In this document: positions 44,463-56,846 of the stretch, in pieces
How the letters are laid out: each line of letters begins with the position of its first letter
Position numbering within the stretch: position 1 is the stretch's first letter
Source of the DNA: Golubevia sp. BC0850
Lineage: Eukaryota > Basidiomycota > Exobasidiomycetes > Golubeviales > Golubeviaceae
Assembly: GCA_012976225.1 (NCBI GenBank)
Contig: JAAVVG010000014.1
Span: 62,001 to 126,000, forward strand
Length of the DNA: 64,000 nt
Reading direction: 5' to 3'
The notes under the pieces: model-generated
The model's database searches: none
What the model was told of the DNA's origin: nothing
The model's input: only the letters and a program-made list of their open reading frames with translations
Program-made: the position numbers and the translations under genes

Positions 44463-45771
44463 ATGTCCTCTAGCAACCTGTCAGATCCTCTCCGCCATCT
44501 TCCCAGAAAAGTCTTTCTTCAACTCTTTTCTTTCATCTCACAGCAAGACGTAGCCTTCTCAGCCTCCACGAATCACGACTGGAGGAACGTCATCCAATCA
44601 GATTCTACTCTATTCACTATCTTCGACTCAGGAAAGACTCTGAGGGACTGGAGGGGTGATCTTCCGAAGGGCCCTTCGCAGGAGGAGAGGGAGGAGGAGC
44701 TGGTTCAAAGGCTAGCGAGATTCACTTCCCTTTCCAACAATAGACTCAAAGAGATCAAAATCAATTACGACTCTCTTCTGGTGGACGATTAAATGACGAT
44801 GGAAGCAGCGTGGAGATCCACCATGGACCTAGTACTCGGAAGGATCCATCCCATTCTCAATCTTTCCTCTAGTAGTCTCAGAACCATGTATCTCTCTACA
44901 GATTGAGAGCACTTTACTCCGGAAGATTAATCGAATCAAAGGGTTTGCTATGAATTAATACGTTTAATTAAGAGTCTGGAACCTTTCCACAATCTGAATC
45001 TGGTTACAAACGAAGCATCAATCATGTTGGAATTGGAGTCAAAGTCGGATTTAAAGACCCTTTGTGTCTTTGACAGAGCTTGTCATCAACGGGAGGACGG
45101 ATGGGAAGTAGCGGAACAGCTGTTGGGTTACCCCGAACTCGTTCGAGAGATGACCCGGTTCACCGCAGCAGGTGGAAAATAATGGAATCGTAGGGGTCAA
45201 ATGCTATTCTCCCACATTCTTGGACTCGAATTCTCTCTTGTAACTGAAGAACCATACGGACTCGCTCCAGTGGATTCGCCTGGGTAATGGACATCTCCAT
45301 TCTAATCAGCAATGGATTGAGCTGGTGATGTCCTGCCCAAATTTCCTCGAGCTTTCTCTTGAACGGTGCGATGGAAAACATCAGGACTTTTGGAGCATTA
45401 GGGTCCCGGAATTCATTCAGCAGCCAGTCTCGAAACTGGAGGATCTATTCATCTCATTCAGCTCAAGCGGAGAAGTCACGTTGGAAGAACGGCTAGCAAG
45501 ATGGATCGGACCTCAACTTCAATCACTCACGATTGACTGAATGGAACTCTCATACGACAGGTTGAAGACGGAAGTAACCTCTCTGAGCTTATTCTTAGTA
45601 CCGATGAGCTCTTCCCTCGAAAGTCTGAGCCTCAGGGGACTGGGTTTCTTCCCCGTCCCAAGCTCCACGCAAGGTTTAGTTCTTTCTATGCCAAATCTCA
45701 AGTCACTCCAGATCGACTCCAGTGTCGAGGTAGTCAACTGGAAGATGGACAATAAAAGAGAGAGCAAGTAG
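44463..45771 (+). pseudogene. F-box gene relic with many stops
   Basis: ATG at 44463 gives LRHLPRKVFLQLFSFISQQD then NHDWRNVIQSDSTLF, a good F-box. The first stop is TAA at 44790-44792. The same frame then continues with coding-like text (LEPFHNLNLVTNEASIMLEL, REDGWEVAEQLLGYPELVRE) broken by further stops near 44900, 44930 and 45180. A frame change near 45230 leads to LRR-like sequence (PNFLELSLERCDGKHQDFW, SLESLSLRGLGFFPVP) ending at 45771, with another stop at 45538-45540. It is the most decayed of the F-box loci here. A short 109-residue F-box peptide could still be made. Confidence 0.6.
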
Positions 45772-47270
45772 TCGAACTGATCCTCGTGAAAGGGAGGGAC
45801 GACGGGTAATAGGGAGAAGAGAGGATGAGAGGACGTTCTAAAAATTGCAATTCAATGAGCTTCTTTCGCGTGAGACCGTTCATGTCAATATGTCACACCT
45901 TTCCTCTTTGTCTCGTTGCCGAAGTCAAAGCGAGACCTCACCAGCTTTCGAATGCTTAAGAGGCTGAAGAGCCCCCCCCCCCCTCGTCAACAATCACACA
46001 CAAAGATCAAAAAATAGAGAGACAGATGAACAACTAAGATTTGCAAAGCTAAACAAGAAAGAGAAAAGACAGTGAACCAGAGACAAGGGGAGTAGAGGAG
46101 GATTGGAAAGCGAGTTCGCCTTTTCAATTTAGGATTTTCATTTTTCGAGAGGGTGTTGCGACGATGAGGGGAAGGAGGGAAGAGAATTTGGTACACAAGT
46201 TGAAACAGAAAAAAAAAGTGGAGACGGAAAAATGGGGAGTTTAGAAGAGGCAAAAAAATGACAAGGAGAACAAAAAGTTAGCAATGGGGAAGGAGAACAG
46301 AAAAGAAGGATTGGGCAGTCATAAAAGGAGATGGTGAAAGAGAGAAGGGAAGATAGATTGAAAATAAGAGCAGGTCTTCAGATCAAAGAAAAGATGAATG
46401 AACGGAAACCGTAAGTCGATAGAAGTTCGATGCTTGGAAGTCAAAGTTTAAGATTTGAAGAGATAATTTGATAGATTGACGGATACGTGGAAGAGGTTGT
46501 CGATCGAAGAAAAGCCTTATTAGTAGCCCTGGAGCTGGAGCGTTTCAAAGAGTCGACATCTGCTCTGTCCTTCCGTACAATCCTTTATCTACTCCAGCGT
46601 CTTGTAGACCTTTCAAAGTCAGCCACGAAACTTAGTTTTTGGTGAAAGAAGATGGTTTGTGAGCACTGAGAATTGATGAGTTGAAGTTTAGAAGATGTCA
46701 GAGAATAACCGGGTAAGCTAATTAAGATAGGAGAAAGGACTAGACTTGTCGTTTGGGAAACCGAAAAAAGAGGATGATAGAATAGACGAAAGATGATTGG
46801 AGGATGAGGCAGTAGACTTGGTTTCAGAAGAGATGGCATTTCTTCACCTGTGAACTTCTTCTTTTCTAGATCTCGTAGATGCTTGAAATGTTCATTAAAT
46901 TCCTAGTATGATGATTGTTGGGATGATCGAAAGGTAAATCTATCTTCTTCTTCTTAGAGTTTTTCATCTTGGAGAAGGAAGAGAGAAAGAAAGATGGGGA
47001 TAGTTGAAGTTGTGAGAGAAGTGTTCTGTAGATGGTGGTTAGAAGAGTGGAGGATTCTTGGGAAGATTGTTTGCTGGTATTGAGAAGATTGCATATGTAC
47101 TTGAACGTTAGGGTCGTATCTGAATGGAGATGAGGTTTGGCAATTGAAGATGATTAGATCTATAAGAAGGTTGTTAAAAGAGAAGCGAGAGTTGTTGAAG
47201 AAGGAGAAGAGTAGAAGCGGCTGTAGCGAACTTGTGGAGAAACAAGTCTTTCCAAAACAATAGATTGAGA
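45772..47270. other. Long gene-free region 3' of cyclin B
   Basis: 1.5 kb with a run of 11-12 C at about 45971-45982 and a purine-rich plus strand from 45990 to 46450. The minus-strand frames here are short, hydrophobic and low in complexity, so I do not call them. It may hold a long cyclin 3' UTR or a noncoding RNA; nothing in the sequence proves either. Confidence 0.4.
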
Positions 47271-49727
47271 TTAAGCGACCTCTCCACCGTTAGCGGCAGC
47301 TTCCATTAATTTGGAATGGTGACGTTGAGCCCAATCTCTAGCGAAGGTACTGGCCTTCAAGAACTTCTTGTTGGCGTACTTTCTGCAGACGAATTGATCT
47401 TCGAAGGCTGGATCGATGAGTTTCTCCAATAGCAGGTTGGCTCCCGGGACCAATTGTTCCTCGGTGAAAGAAGAGTAGTAAATGAAAGCGTCGTCCCATT
47501 CTCCTTGTAGCATCTTCTTTGCCAAGAACATTCCGACGGCTGCGATAAGACTTGGACGAGCACGTAAGAAACGGTGATCTAGAAGAGTGACTTCCATGAG
47601 GAACTTGGAGAGAGTACGAGTCTGGATGTCGTAGTCATCAGCTTTCGAGATACGACGAACCCAAGAGTATGGAGAGCAGTAGGTAGAGACATTGAAGTTC
47701 AAGGTCTGGCGAGGAAGAGAGGGAAAGCAGGAACTCGTCAGTGACCAGGAAGAGATGGATGAGACGAAGGAAGCGTCGACGGTGACTCACTGCAAGGATG
47801 ATTCTTTCTCCCTTTAAGATCTCTTCTCTAGAGTATCCACCTTCAGTCATGTAGACGAATTCTTCGACGCTTGGAGCCATGATCTCTTCGTACTTGGCAG
47901 CGATGAACATAGCAGTGACTCCAACGAGTTGAAGTTTGGCTAGAGAGACGACACGAACCGAGAGGAAACGATCCACGATGTTGACTCCGATCCAAAGAGT
48001 CTCTGGCAGCATGTGGTAACGCATGTGAACTTGAAGAAGCCAATCGACGAGAGTAACACGCATGTGCCTGTCGGAAGGTAAGAGAGACGAGTGAACGTTA
48101 GTGGCAACCCGATTTGAATGTATGCGTGCTTCGACTCGACTGACTCACCATTGGATCTCGTTTTGAAACTCCATGTAGTTTGGGTTGGCCATGGTTTCCT
48201 TCTCACATCTATCCATGTATCCGAAGATCTCTTTGGAGTACTCAGCGACCATGCTGGTATCTCTGACCTCTTCTGGATCCAGTCCCATCTGAGCTAGCTC
48301 GTCGTCGTGAGCAGCGTTTTCTTGTAGGATCTCTCCACGAGCGACAGCTTCAGCACGTTCGATGGCAGCTTGCTGAGCAGCAGGTTCTAGAACTTGTTCC
48401 GTGTAACGAACACAGATGGCGGCTACCTTGGCTTGAGCAGCTGCTTCCATCTCTGGAGAAAGAGAGACGATTCCTTCTGGATCGAGAACTAGACTGAAAT
48501 TGCTATCAGCTTCGGATTCAGCATCTGACAATGCTTCATCGATCTGTTGGTCTTCTAAAGAGCGAAGGTGCTTTGGTGCAGTTGAGAGTTCTTCGTTTGA
48601 AGTGATGCTTCCACCGTCCGCTTCGGTCTTGCTACGAACATCGACGCTGATGTCTGAATCTCCATCGTCCATTTCTTCATCCAACTCCTCGTCACTTCCA
48701 TCGTCCGAGTAGATTGCCTTCTCCAGTTCCTCCAATTCAGCATCGTCTTCCTCTTCGAAGTCTCCTTCGTCCAGTTCCATGGAGTTTGACTGTTTGGATG
48801 GGTGACGGTTGGCCGAACGACCAGCGACTTGTTGTGATGAGTGGAAGTGGTTCTCTCGAACGTGCTCTTCTTGAAGAGAGACGGTTGGATGAGAGGTGGT
48901 TCTGGCTAGAGTACGAGAGCTGGTGCTCCTTGGAAGTGGTTGAGAAGAGGCGAGTCCAATGGAGGTAGAGTTGGATCTTGATCTGGCTCCACCTATGCTG
49001 TTGGAGCTGGTCTTTTGAGTGACGTCACGGGTGACATTGGTTTCGACTGTGGTAGAAGAACGAACCTTCCCTCGAGTACCGATGGTAGGACGGATGGTAG
49101 AGGCTGAAGAGCTGGCAGGGATACCACTAGAGTTTGAACGGACATGAACCACAGGCTTGGAGGATCCGGCCTCGTTCGGCTCTTTCACTTGTTTAGCCTA
49201 TAAAAGCAATGAGATGAGTGAAAGGGAAGGGGGTCAAGAGAATGTTTGAAAGTTGAAGGACAATGTTTGTCTCCCTCCACCGTCCCCTCCTGCCTTCTCC
49301 CCAATCCGTCAGATTCCCGAAACACTGCGCTGTACCCTACTCACCTTGTTGTTAGTCTTATCATTCAAAGCAACTCTTGGGCGAGTTGATCCGACCACAG
49401 CTGCTTCCACCTTTCCATTGACGGTCACTCTTGAGGCCTTGACTCGATTGGGAGCCAGGACTGAATCTTGAGCGGTCAACTTGTCTCCACTGCGTGAAGT
49501 TGGCATACCAGCACGAGTTGTACGGGTACGCAATGATGCAGGTGCCTATCAGAAGATCAGATAGAGGGTGGGAGGGGAGAGAGGTGAGTTTGACTGGTTG
49601 TTGGGTGATTCTCTCGCTGCTTCTTCGGGATCCTCCCTTCCCTAGTTCTCTTCGACCCTCCTTGGTTCAAGTGTCTTACACCTATTCCATCGCTCTCAAT
49701 ACTCACTTTGGTAGACGGCTGAGCCAT
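47271..49727 (-). CDS. B-type mitotic cyclin
   Basis: Five exons: 49727-49707, 49545-49345, 49197-48149, 48067-47791 and 47705-47271, in phase; 660 residues. The cyclin box opens with WHMRVTLVDWLLQVHMRYHM (the MRxxLVDWL motif). It continues with VNIVDRFLSVRVVSLAKLQL, GVTAMFIAAKYEEI and GERIILATLNFNVS, then a C-terminal cyclin fold with ARPSLIAAVGMFLAKKML. This places it with Clb/Cdc13 partners of Cdk1. Residues about 60-68, RVALNDKTN, fit the RxxLxxxxN destruction box used by the anaphase-promoting complex. A long acidic stretch (DEGDFEEEDDAELEELEK) precedes the box. Divergent from VPS71. Confidence 0.93.
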
Positions 49728-50827
49728 GTTTGAGAGATATCAGAGAGGGAAGCAAGGCAGAGGCTTGTTTGTAGGCTGCGGTTCTGGTAGGTGAAAGAAA
49801 TCGATTAAAGCTTGAAACTGAACGAACAAACTTGAATTGAAAGGTCTCTCCGAAGGTTTGATTTTGGGATTGAAAAAGAGAGGCTAGAGTGAGAAGGTAG
49901 ACAGATTGGAGGAGTTGGAGGGAGGTTGAAAAAGTCTGGAGGGAAGTATACTTCGGGACTCGAGAGAAGGGAAGATGAAAGGTGAATATTAGGTAGGAGC
50001 GAATTCTTGAGGAGGGGTAGAGAAGAAGAAAGAGAGGTAAAAGGAAAGGAAGAGGAAAACAGAAGAATTGAAGAAGGAAAGAAGATAGTAAGATTGGGTG
50101 TTCCTTCAAGGGACTTGACGTCTTCGATTCTTGAGGAAAGGGAGCAGCTGGATTTGGTAGCTCGGTTGGATTTGCAGCTGTCAAGGAGGGATTGAGGGGG
50201 AAATTGATAGAAATCGAGGGGTAAAGATGTGCGATTAGCCAATCTTCACTTGCTTAAAGGATTGTAGGGAGGTAGGAGGGATTGGTTTGGGAGGGAGAGG
50301 GTGGTGGTCTGAGACAACTCTCGCGGTTCTCCTCTGCTGATTTGAACCTGTCAAAATGAGGTTGAGGTCATCGAGAATTGCTATGTACTCACCAATAGAA
50401 TCGATAACTTGAAGTTTGGCAGGTTAGAATGAGTACGTATGTATGGGTAGAGAACCAACAAGGTGAGAAGAACGAGAACCTTGGGTTGAAAACTGATTGT
50501 GCGAACAAAGAGAAGTGTTCCAAATGCTTGCAGATCGGGGGTCAAGGCGGACCCTGAATGCGGGTGTTGTGGTTGACACGCGAAGAATAACGTGACGTTG
50601 AAGATCACTCGCTCATCGTGAAGAATTCTTCTTTCTACCTTTTTTCACTTTCTCGTGCATACATACTCTTTCAACCTTTGACATCGTGAGTACATAGAGG
50701 TGCTACCATTCTGTTGGTTCCCTTCAAACGAACGCCCATGGACCTGCAGCCCATCTGACAGCTGACAGCAGGCTGCCTAACCCATCACTTCCTTCCGCCA
50801 TCCAGCTCTCTCCTCCTATAAATCACA
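49728..50827. promoter_or_regulatory. Divergent intergenic region, cyclin B and VPS71
   Basis: 1.1 kb, strongly purine-rich on the plus strand from 49960 to 50110, i.e. pyrimidine-rich upstream of the cyclin start. No gene supported. Confidence 0.4.
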
Positions 50828-52698
50828 ATGCCTCCAAAGAAGAATCGTGAGTATACATATCAAATGGACCTCTCTCGTCTGCATCGAAGAACAGCAAGTC
50901 AGAGCCAAGCAAGAGTTCGATTCCTCTCTTCAAAAGTTTTCGATGTCCTCTTCGAAACCTCGTCATCCTCGTCGCATTCGCTCGTCATCGTCAAACGAAA
51001 GCTCCATAGTCCGCTCGATTCTCTTTTCAATCACACACGTCAAAAAGAAGGAGGAGACTAAGATGAAGCGGTGGCGCAAAAGAGTGGGGAGGGAGATGAT
51101 GTCAAGCATATTGACCTGTTCATCTTCCTCCCCCCCCCCCCCAAAAAAAGACTCTTCCAGATCTCACGATCTTCGGAATGAAGATTCGTTTTGGTTCCTG
51201 AAGATCCTTTGATCTCCAATCATGCGGAATCCTTGTCAACTCAACTGGATTTCTCTTTGGATTGGGAATCTGGGACCGACCAATCTCCAAAACCTTCAAG
51301 ATAAAACGAAGACTCTTCGAGCGTTCTACGCTTGTATCTTTGATGGTCTTTGGTCTTTGGACCTGATCCAATGTAATTACCAATCATAATCACATTGGAA
51401 AGAACCGATTGAACAAGACGAGCGTTGAGAACGTTCCTCTCCTTCGTCCTCGGATTTTCATCAACTCAAATTCCTCTCCTCCGATGATGATTTGATGATT
51501 CCTCTCTTCCTTCATTTCAGAACTTCACTCTCTTACTTCAAAAATGTACAACCACTGACACGCCCCTCTTCTCTTCCCTCAGAACCATTCACTCAAGCAA
51601 AAAAAACCGCTAAGAAGCCAACTTCCAATCCCACCTCCTCTAGAGCTGGAGTAGCGAGATCCTTCGCAGCTACAAGTAGGAGTAGGAATTTTTCAAACTC
51701 ATCAACTGTGAACAATGCGAGATCAAGAACAAAGAGGCTAGACGGGATAATAATGGGAGAGGATGAAGTTCGAAAGATGTGGATGAGGAAGGAAGAGGAG
51801 TTGAGGAGAAAGAAAGCTGGAAGAAGATTGGATGAACTAGAGGTGAGTGGGATAGATGCTTTCCCCCAGACACTCGTTCTCCAGCCAATTCAGGGAAAGA
51901 GAGGGCATTCATCATAAGTGTCTTCTCCCTCCTCCGTTATGGCCTTCTCTCCTCCCTTTGTATAGCGTTCGAACTACAGGGAAGTTCCGATAGATTTCTC
52001 TTTGAAAGATCTTCATTCAGAACACACCTCTCAAGATGCTTTCTGGGATCAATCTTCACCACAACTCAATCCAGAAAGTCGTGAAGCTTCACAAGTTCCA
52101 ACTGGTGCTTCGAGTTCAAGAGCTCTCAATCCTAAAAGACCAGCTGCAAAAGCTGCTGCGGCTGCAGTTCAATCTTCTTTCGCTGATGGGCAGGCTAATA
52201 AACCTGGTCCTAAACCTAAGAATCATCCTTCAAATATACAAAATTCTTCCAACTCAACTCTTTCAGCTTCTACTTTGGCAAAGAAGAAATCTCAACAAAG
52301 TGCCAACGTCAGGAGGATTCTGAACTACAAGAAAGGTTTGAGCACTTTATTGGATGAAGCTGTGAGTAGGGTTGAGCTTTTGAGCTTTGAACGTCGATTG
52401 AGATCTAATTCTTTGTCTTTTCGAGCTGCTTCGTTCTGTTCTGCTCCTCTGACGTCTATCCTCTCAACGATCCTGCCTAAATTCTCCATAGTCTTCTCAT
52501 CCACTTTACAACACTGCAAGTCCGACAGCAACTTATCAGACTTCAATCTCAATGCCTTCGACCTATCCAACAGCTCCGACCTGCAGCATATGCGGTTATT
52601 GGGGAGACTCATGTTGTATTAGGTGTGGTGAAAGAGTCTGTGGGAATACTTGTGGTGAAACTCATAAGGAGACAAGATGTGAGAAAGCTGCATATTAA
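50828..52698 (+). CDS. VPS71: SWR1 complex subunit Vps71/Swc6 (ZNHIT1)
   Basis: Exons 50828-50846, 51583-51842, 51966-52361 and 52540-52698 join in phase; about 277 residues. The C-terminus is a HIT-type zinc finger: CSICGYWGDSCCIRCGERVC, then GNTCGETHKETRC, with the Cys/His spacing of ZNHIT1. Upstream, EELRRKKAGRRLDELERSNY and SQQSANVRRILNYKKGLSTL with LDEA match conserved parts of fungal Vps71. With Arp6, this subunit helps SWR1 put H2A.Z into chromatin. The first intron would be 736 nt, unusual here, and includes a 12-base C run (51131-51142) and an open Ser/Arg-rich stretch. An extra exon or alternative start is possible. The last exon uses a CAG at 52537-52539. Confidence 0.85.
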
Positions 52699-52966
52699 TC
52701 GAAATGATGAAGAAAATATCTTTTTGCTTTGTGCCCAAGAAATGGTGTCTGAAAGAAAGTTGGGCGTCTGAACTTGAATCCATGTTCTCTGAAATTTGAA
52801 AGTAAATCTTACCAATCGGAGAGTTCCTGCGTACATATTGGAGGAATGGAAAGTTCAGGACTTCGCGGAATATCGTGGAAGCTGAAGGATTTTACTCACT
52901 TGAAGTCTTGAAGCTTGAAGCTTGCAGGAGAGATCGTCGTTCGAAGATTGTGCAGCAAGGATAGCT

Positions 52967-53146
52967 TCATTTCCAAAACCCTTGAGAGGTCGACTTCTTG
53001 TGATTGATGACAAGTATCTTCGCCTGAGTGGAGTAGTAGTGAGAGAGCGAACGTAGGACAGAGGAGAGAGAGGCCGTGAGGATTCCAAGGTAGAACACTA
53101 GTATTCCTAGATAGGCAAGTAGAACAAATGTCGTCAACCTGTTCAT
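52967..53146 (-). CDS. Small membrane ORF, 59 aa
   Basis: ATG at 53146 opens a 59-residue frame with an N-terminal hydrophobic segment (FVLLAYLGILVFYLGILTAS) followed by a basic, polar tail. It would be a single-span membrane micropeptide. A donor-like GGTTTTGG near the end leaves room for further exons. It is divergent from the reductase gene, with starts 157 bp apart. No family recognised. Confidence 0.35.
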   Translation of the reverse strand: MNRLTTFVLLAYLGILVFYLGILTASLSSVLRSLSHYYSTQAKILVINHKKSTSQGFWK

Positions 53147-53303
53147 TGTGATTATAAGGAGAGGGAGGTAGGATTGAAGAAGTCAAAAAGTTGCAACATT
53201 GCCATGAGGACGCGTGGCGCGGCATCTCTCAGCCGACTTCAAACCTCGAAAGTCGAAACATTCATCTTCTCTCCTGCTCTCAACTTCATCATCAAATCCG
53301 ATC

Positions 53304-54738
53304 ATGTCAAACTCAACAAAGATCGTGGTAACAGGATCTAATGGCTATCTTGGAACTCACGTTCTCAAAGAACTGCTGTCATCGGATTCTCCAAGAGATG
53401 TTCTAGTCAAAGCCGTCGTTCGCTCAGAGAAGTCAAGCAAAATCGTTCAAGATCTCTTTGAGAAGGAGATCCAAGATGGGAAGCTCAAAATTAAGATAGT
53501 AGAAGATATGTTAGAGCCAGGCGCTTTCGATGAAGTACTCAGAGGTGAGCATGTATCGAGGAAAAAAGGTGGCGCGATTCAGACAAGTTTGGAACAATTG
53601 CGAACCTTAATTGACGCGTCTTGCTCTGCCATCTTAACCCTAACTCAGATGCTGATTATGCTATTCATATGGCAGCAGCTACTCCCAAGCGCTTCACCGG
53701 AAACGCAAAGGATGATCTTCTAGATCCTTCCATCAAAGGAGTGGAGCTTTTCCTCGAATCTGCACACAGAGTTGGCAGTCTCGAAAAAATCGTTCTGACT
53801 TCTTCCATCGCCTCGATATTTGGAGATAAGAAAACTCACTATACTCCCAAGGACTGGAACTCAACTACTTATGAGGAGGTCATAAATGAGAAAGAGAATG
53901 CTTTCAAAATCTACGGAGCTTCGAAGTGAGTCTGGCTCTCCACCTTTGAGGTTTTCGCCCACTCTTTCCTCTGTTTGACGAGATCAAAAAATGATTTCTC
54001 TTTGTACATGTCTTGTCTCTCAGAGCCTTAGCAGAGAAATCAGGTTGGGAGTTCATTTCTTCGAAGAAGCCTACCTTTTCTCTCACCTCGATCAACCCAG
54101 TCTTCGTCATTGGACCAGTCTTATCTGAAGCCCACCTTCCTATGAATACCACTACTAATGATCACATCTGGAGATTGATCACTGGAAGTAAAGAAACTGA
54201 CGCAGATATCTGTGGTTTCGTTGATGTCAGAGACGTGGCGAAGGCGCATTGCAGTGCTCTCTTCGAGAAGGACAGTGACGGACAGCGATTCATTCTCTAC
54301 GGTGGAAGTGTGAGTAGATCTCAATGAGGTTGAAGATAGAAGGAGGCCCTTCTTTGAAGGAATTGATCTGGTAGAGTTTCTCCACCTCCTTCTCTTGTCC
54401 GTCCTTTTCTGCAGTTCACCGCAACTGAGCTCTTGAACTTAGCTCATGAAACTTGTCCAGATTACAAGGGCTTCTTGAAATCAGGTTCTGAAAAGAAGGT
54501 ATGTTACAACGAAAATCTCAAATTTCCTTTGCTCAACAAGCTTGTCTTCTCTCTTCAGTATTCAGTTCTAAACTCTTTTCCCACTCGCATGCTCCCCTTT
54601 CAGACTGAAGTCACTTTTACCTTTGACACCTCAAACCTCAAAATCTTAGGGTTAGGAGATCTCAAAACTTCAGACCTAAAGGAAGAAGTCATCAAAGTGA
54701 TCAAGACAGGAGTCGAGTTAGAAACGAACAAGTCATGA
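53304..54738 (+). CDS. NAD(P)-dependent extended SDR reductase (GRE2-like)
   Basis: Five exons: 53304-53544, 53649-53925, 54024-54309, 54415-54498 and 54604-54738; 340 residues. KIVVTGSNGYLGTHVLKELL is the TGxxGxxG cofactor-binding motif. HMAAATPKRF, LTSSIASIF (catalytic Ser region) and the active-site IYGASKALAE (YxxxK) follow, then INPVFVIGP and DVRDVAKAHC. This is the dihydroflavonol-4-reductase/methylglyoxal reductase class of extended short-chain dehydrogenases, which reduce carbonyl substrates. The Lys of YxxxK straddles an intron. Substrate unknown. Confidence 0.9.
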
Positions 54739-55118
54739 ATCGAGTTTCCCTCACACTGTACAGTACATTGCGAAGAAATAAGAGGTTGCTTGGAAGGTCT
54801 TTTTACAGAGAGATGAAACGAAAGAAGAAGTCGAGGAAGTGAAAAGGCAGGAATCTAGAGGGAACAGCAAGTTACAAAGGGGAAGCAGTGCATTGGAAGG
54901 GTGTTGTATTAGATTACCGAATGAACAGAATGAGAAGTAGCAAGATTTGAGGAATTGTGAACAATCATAAGACTGAGAAAGAAAGAAATGTCCGGTTTGG
55001 GTTTTGAGAGGTAGAGTCGATGCTGCTAGAGTCCGAGAGATCTAAGTCAACAAATTTGACCCTTCAGCTTTGAAAGGATTACCTTCGAGAGGCCTTGTTT
55101 CCGAAAAGAAACCTTTGC
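54739..55118. other. Convergent intergenic region
   Basis: A/G-rich gap between the reductase and LEA2 3' ends. No gene seen. Confidence 0.45.
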
Positions 55119-56846
55119 CTACAAAGATTCATGAACAATCTCCCTCCTTTCCCTTGACGTCTTAGCCAACCCTTCAACACTTCTCTTCAATGCTTCAGCG
55201 AAATGAACCACTAAATCTCCATCGTCTCCCAGATAATCACCTCTATCCACCAGTTCTTCTCCCAAAAGATCTTCATCTCTTCCTAATCTACGTCTAGAGG
55301 TTCCACCTCCCAACAAATCTCCCAATCCACTTCCAATAGATCCCAATACATCTGGACACATGAAACTGAAACTGATTCCATTCACAGAAATCGGAATGGA
55401 TAAACCTAAAATACTTGGGGTGATATCTAGATTCAATTTGAAATCTAGATTGGATCTAGTTTCACCACTTAGACCACATTTCGAAGCTATGTCATTGATG
55501 ATTTGAGAGTTTGAATCTGTTGCCTGAGTGTATTTTAGTTGAGCTGGGAATGCAAAGGTTGTATTTGTATTGGAGGTGATTTTGACATCATTAATGTTTC
55601 CGTTCCCGATTTGAACTGTTGGATAGGAGGCGTCGAAGAGCTGGAGGAAGGGGAGATGAGCGAACGAGTTAGTTCCCTGTTGTAGTTAGTTCCCTCTTAT
55701 TGAGGAAAGCATTAGCAAGAGATGATAGGAAGCAAGTTTCCGGGAATACCCACTTTCGCTTCTACATGTTTGAGAGTTGCAGATATTGAATTTGGATTCG
55801 AAACTGCGATGTTGACCGTGATGTTGAAGGTAAATCCGCCTGTTGTGATGGCGAGATCTGAAGCAGCTGGCTCATCGATACTTGCAAGTCCAACGTTAGG
55901 AGGTCGAGCGAACTGAGAGTTGATGAAGTTGAGAAATGAGAGTTTGGAGGTAGGTCAGCGACGAAAACTACGACTCAGAGAAGGACTCCTATCGAGCAAG
56001 TTCGAAGTCCAAAGTACTCACTATGACAACCATAGTGATTCCACTGATGACAAAGATGATGGCCACGATTATCAGACAGAAGAGGGTTCTAGAGAGGGAG
56101 AGGAAGAGAGAGACGCCAAAATAGAAACATAATCAGCGCAGTCCTGATGATGCGTCCGTTATCTTCCACAGTCTCTGTAGGTTAGGTGAAGTTCAAGAGA
56201 AGAAGACCCGGAAGACTTTCATAGGAGCATTGTCTTTCAGCTACTAGTGGAGGTGATGGGTCACCTCAGATACACAGCATCTTCAAACATACCCGACCAA
56301 ATCAGCCTCTACTTCTTGAATACTCGCGAGACTAGAAATATCATTTCCCCTAGATTTCAATCAGTATCTCTAGCTTTGGAGCATCACCTTCTCTCTTACC
56401 GTCGTCAATCTTACCACCTCCCTTTCACCTCTTCTCTTGGCTAACCATCACCTCCATACTGACCTGAAAATCTTTGCAGCGACTCCCCTCTTCTGATAAG
56501 CTCTCTTATCTTCTCTAGTCCAAATGCCTTTCCTATCAGAGTAATCCAAACTCTGATGCCTATTTCCATAAGGAGTTGTAGAAGTTAGGGTCCCCACAGC
56601 AGGTAATTTCTCATTGTTGGATCTATCCAAATCTCTGGCATCTTGCACCCTATCATTATCATGATTTGGATCTGAATAACCCGTATCTTGGTAATTGTCT
56701 GAATATGGATCTTGATAAGTTGATCGATTGTTGTGGTCTTGAATTGGATTGGTTGAATGAGGATCTGAGTGGTAAGCTCCCACTCGAGAACTATCAGATT
56801 GTGATTGAGCGTAAGGATTTCCAGAGAAAGGATATTGGTTCGACAT
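55119..56846 (-). CDS. LEA2-domain single-span membrane protein
   Basis: Four exons: 56846-56464, 56088-56022, 55912-55754 and 55640-55119; 376 residues. The N-terminal cytosolic part is Asn/Tyr/Ser/Asp-rich with many YSDP/HD-like repeats. The second exon is almost exactly one membrane helix (LFCLIIVAIIFVISGITMVV). Then TFNITVNIAVSNPNSISATL, HVEAKLFDASYPTVQIGNGN and NTTFAFPAQLKYTQ form the beta-sandwich text of LEA2/late-embryogenesis-type domains. The extracellular or lumenal domain ends in a charged region after GLGDLLGGG. Fungal proteins with this plan are often annotated as vacuolar or plasma-membrane proteins of unknown role; function here is not known. Divergent from the aquaporin. Confidence 0.8.

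Noticed and set aside
45987-46839. Minus-strand hydrophobic frames downstream of cyclin B
   Set aside because: Pyrimidine-rich sequence translates into Phe/Leu/Ser runs on this strand; no gene features.
49696-50242. Minus-strand Ser/Leu/Phe-rich frames upstream of cyclin B
   Set aside because: Explained by the CT-rich 5' flank; no domain or splice support.
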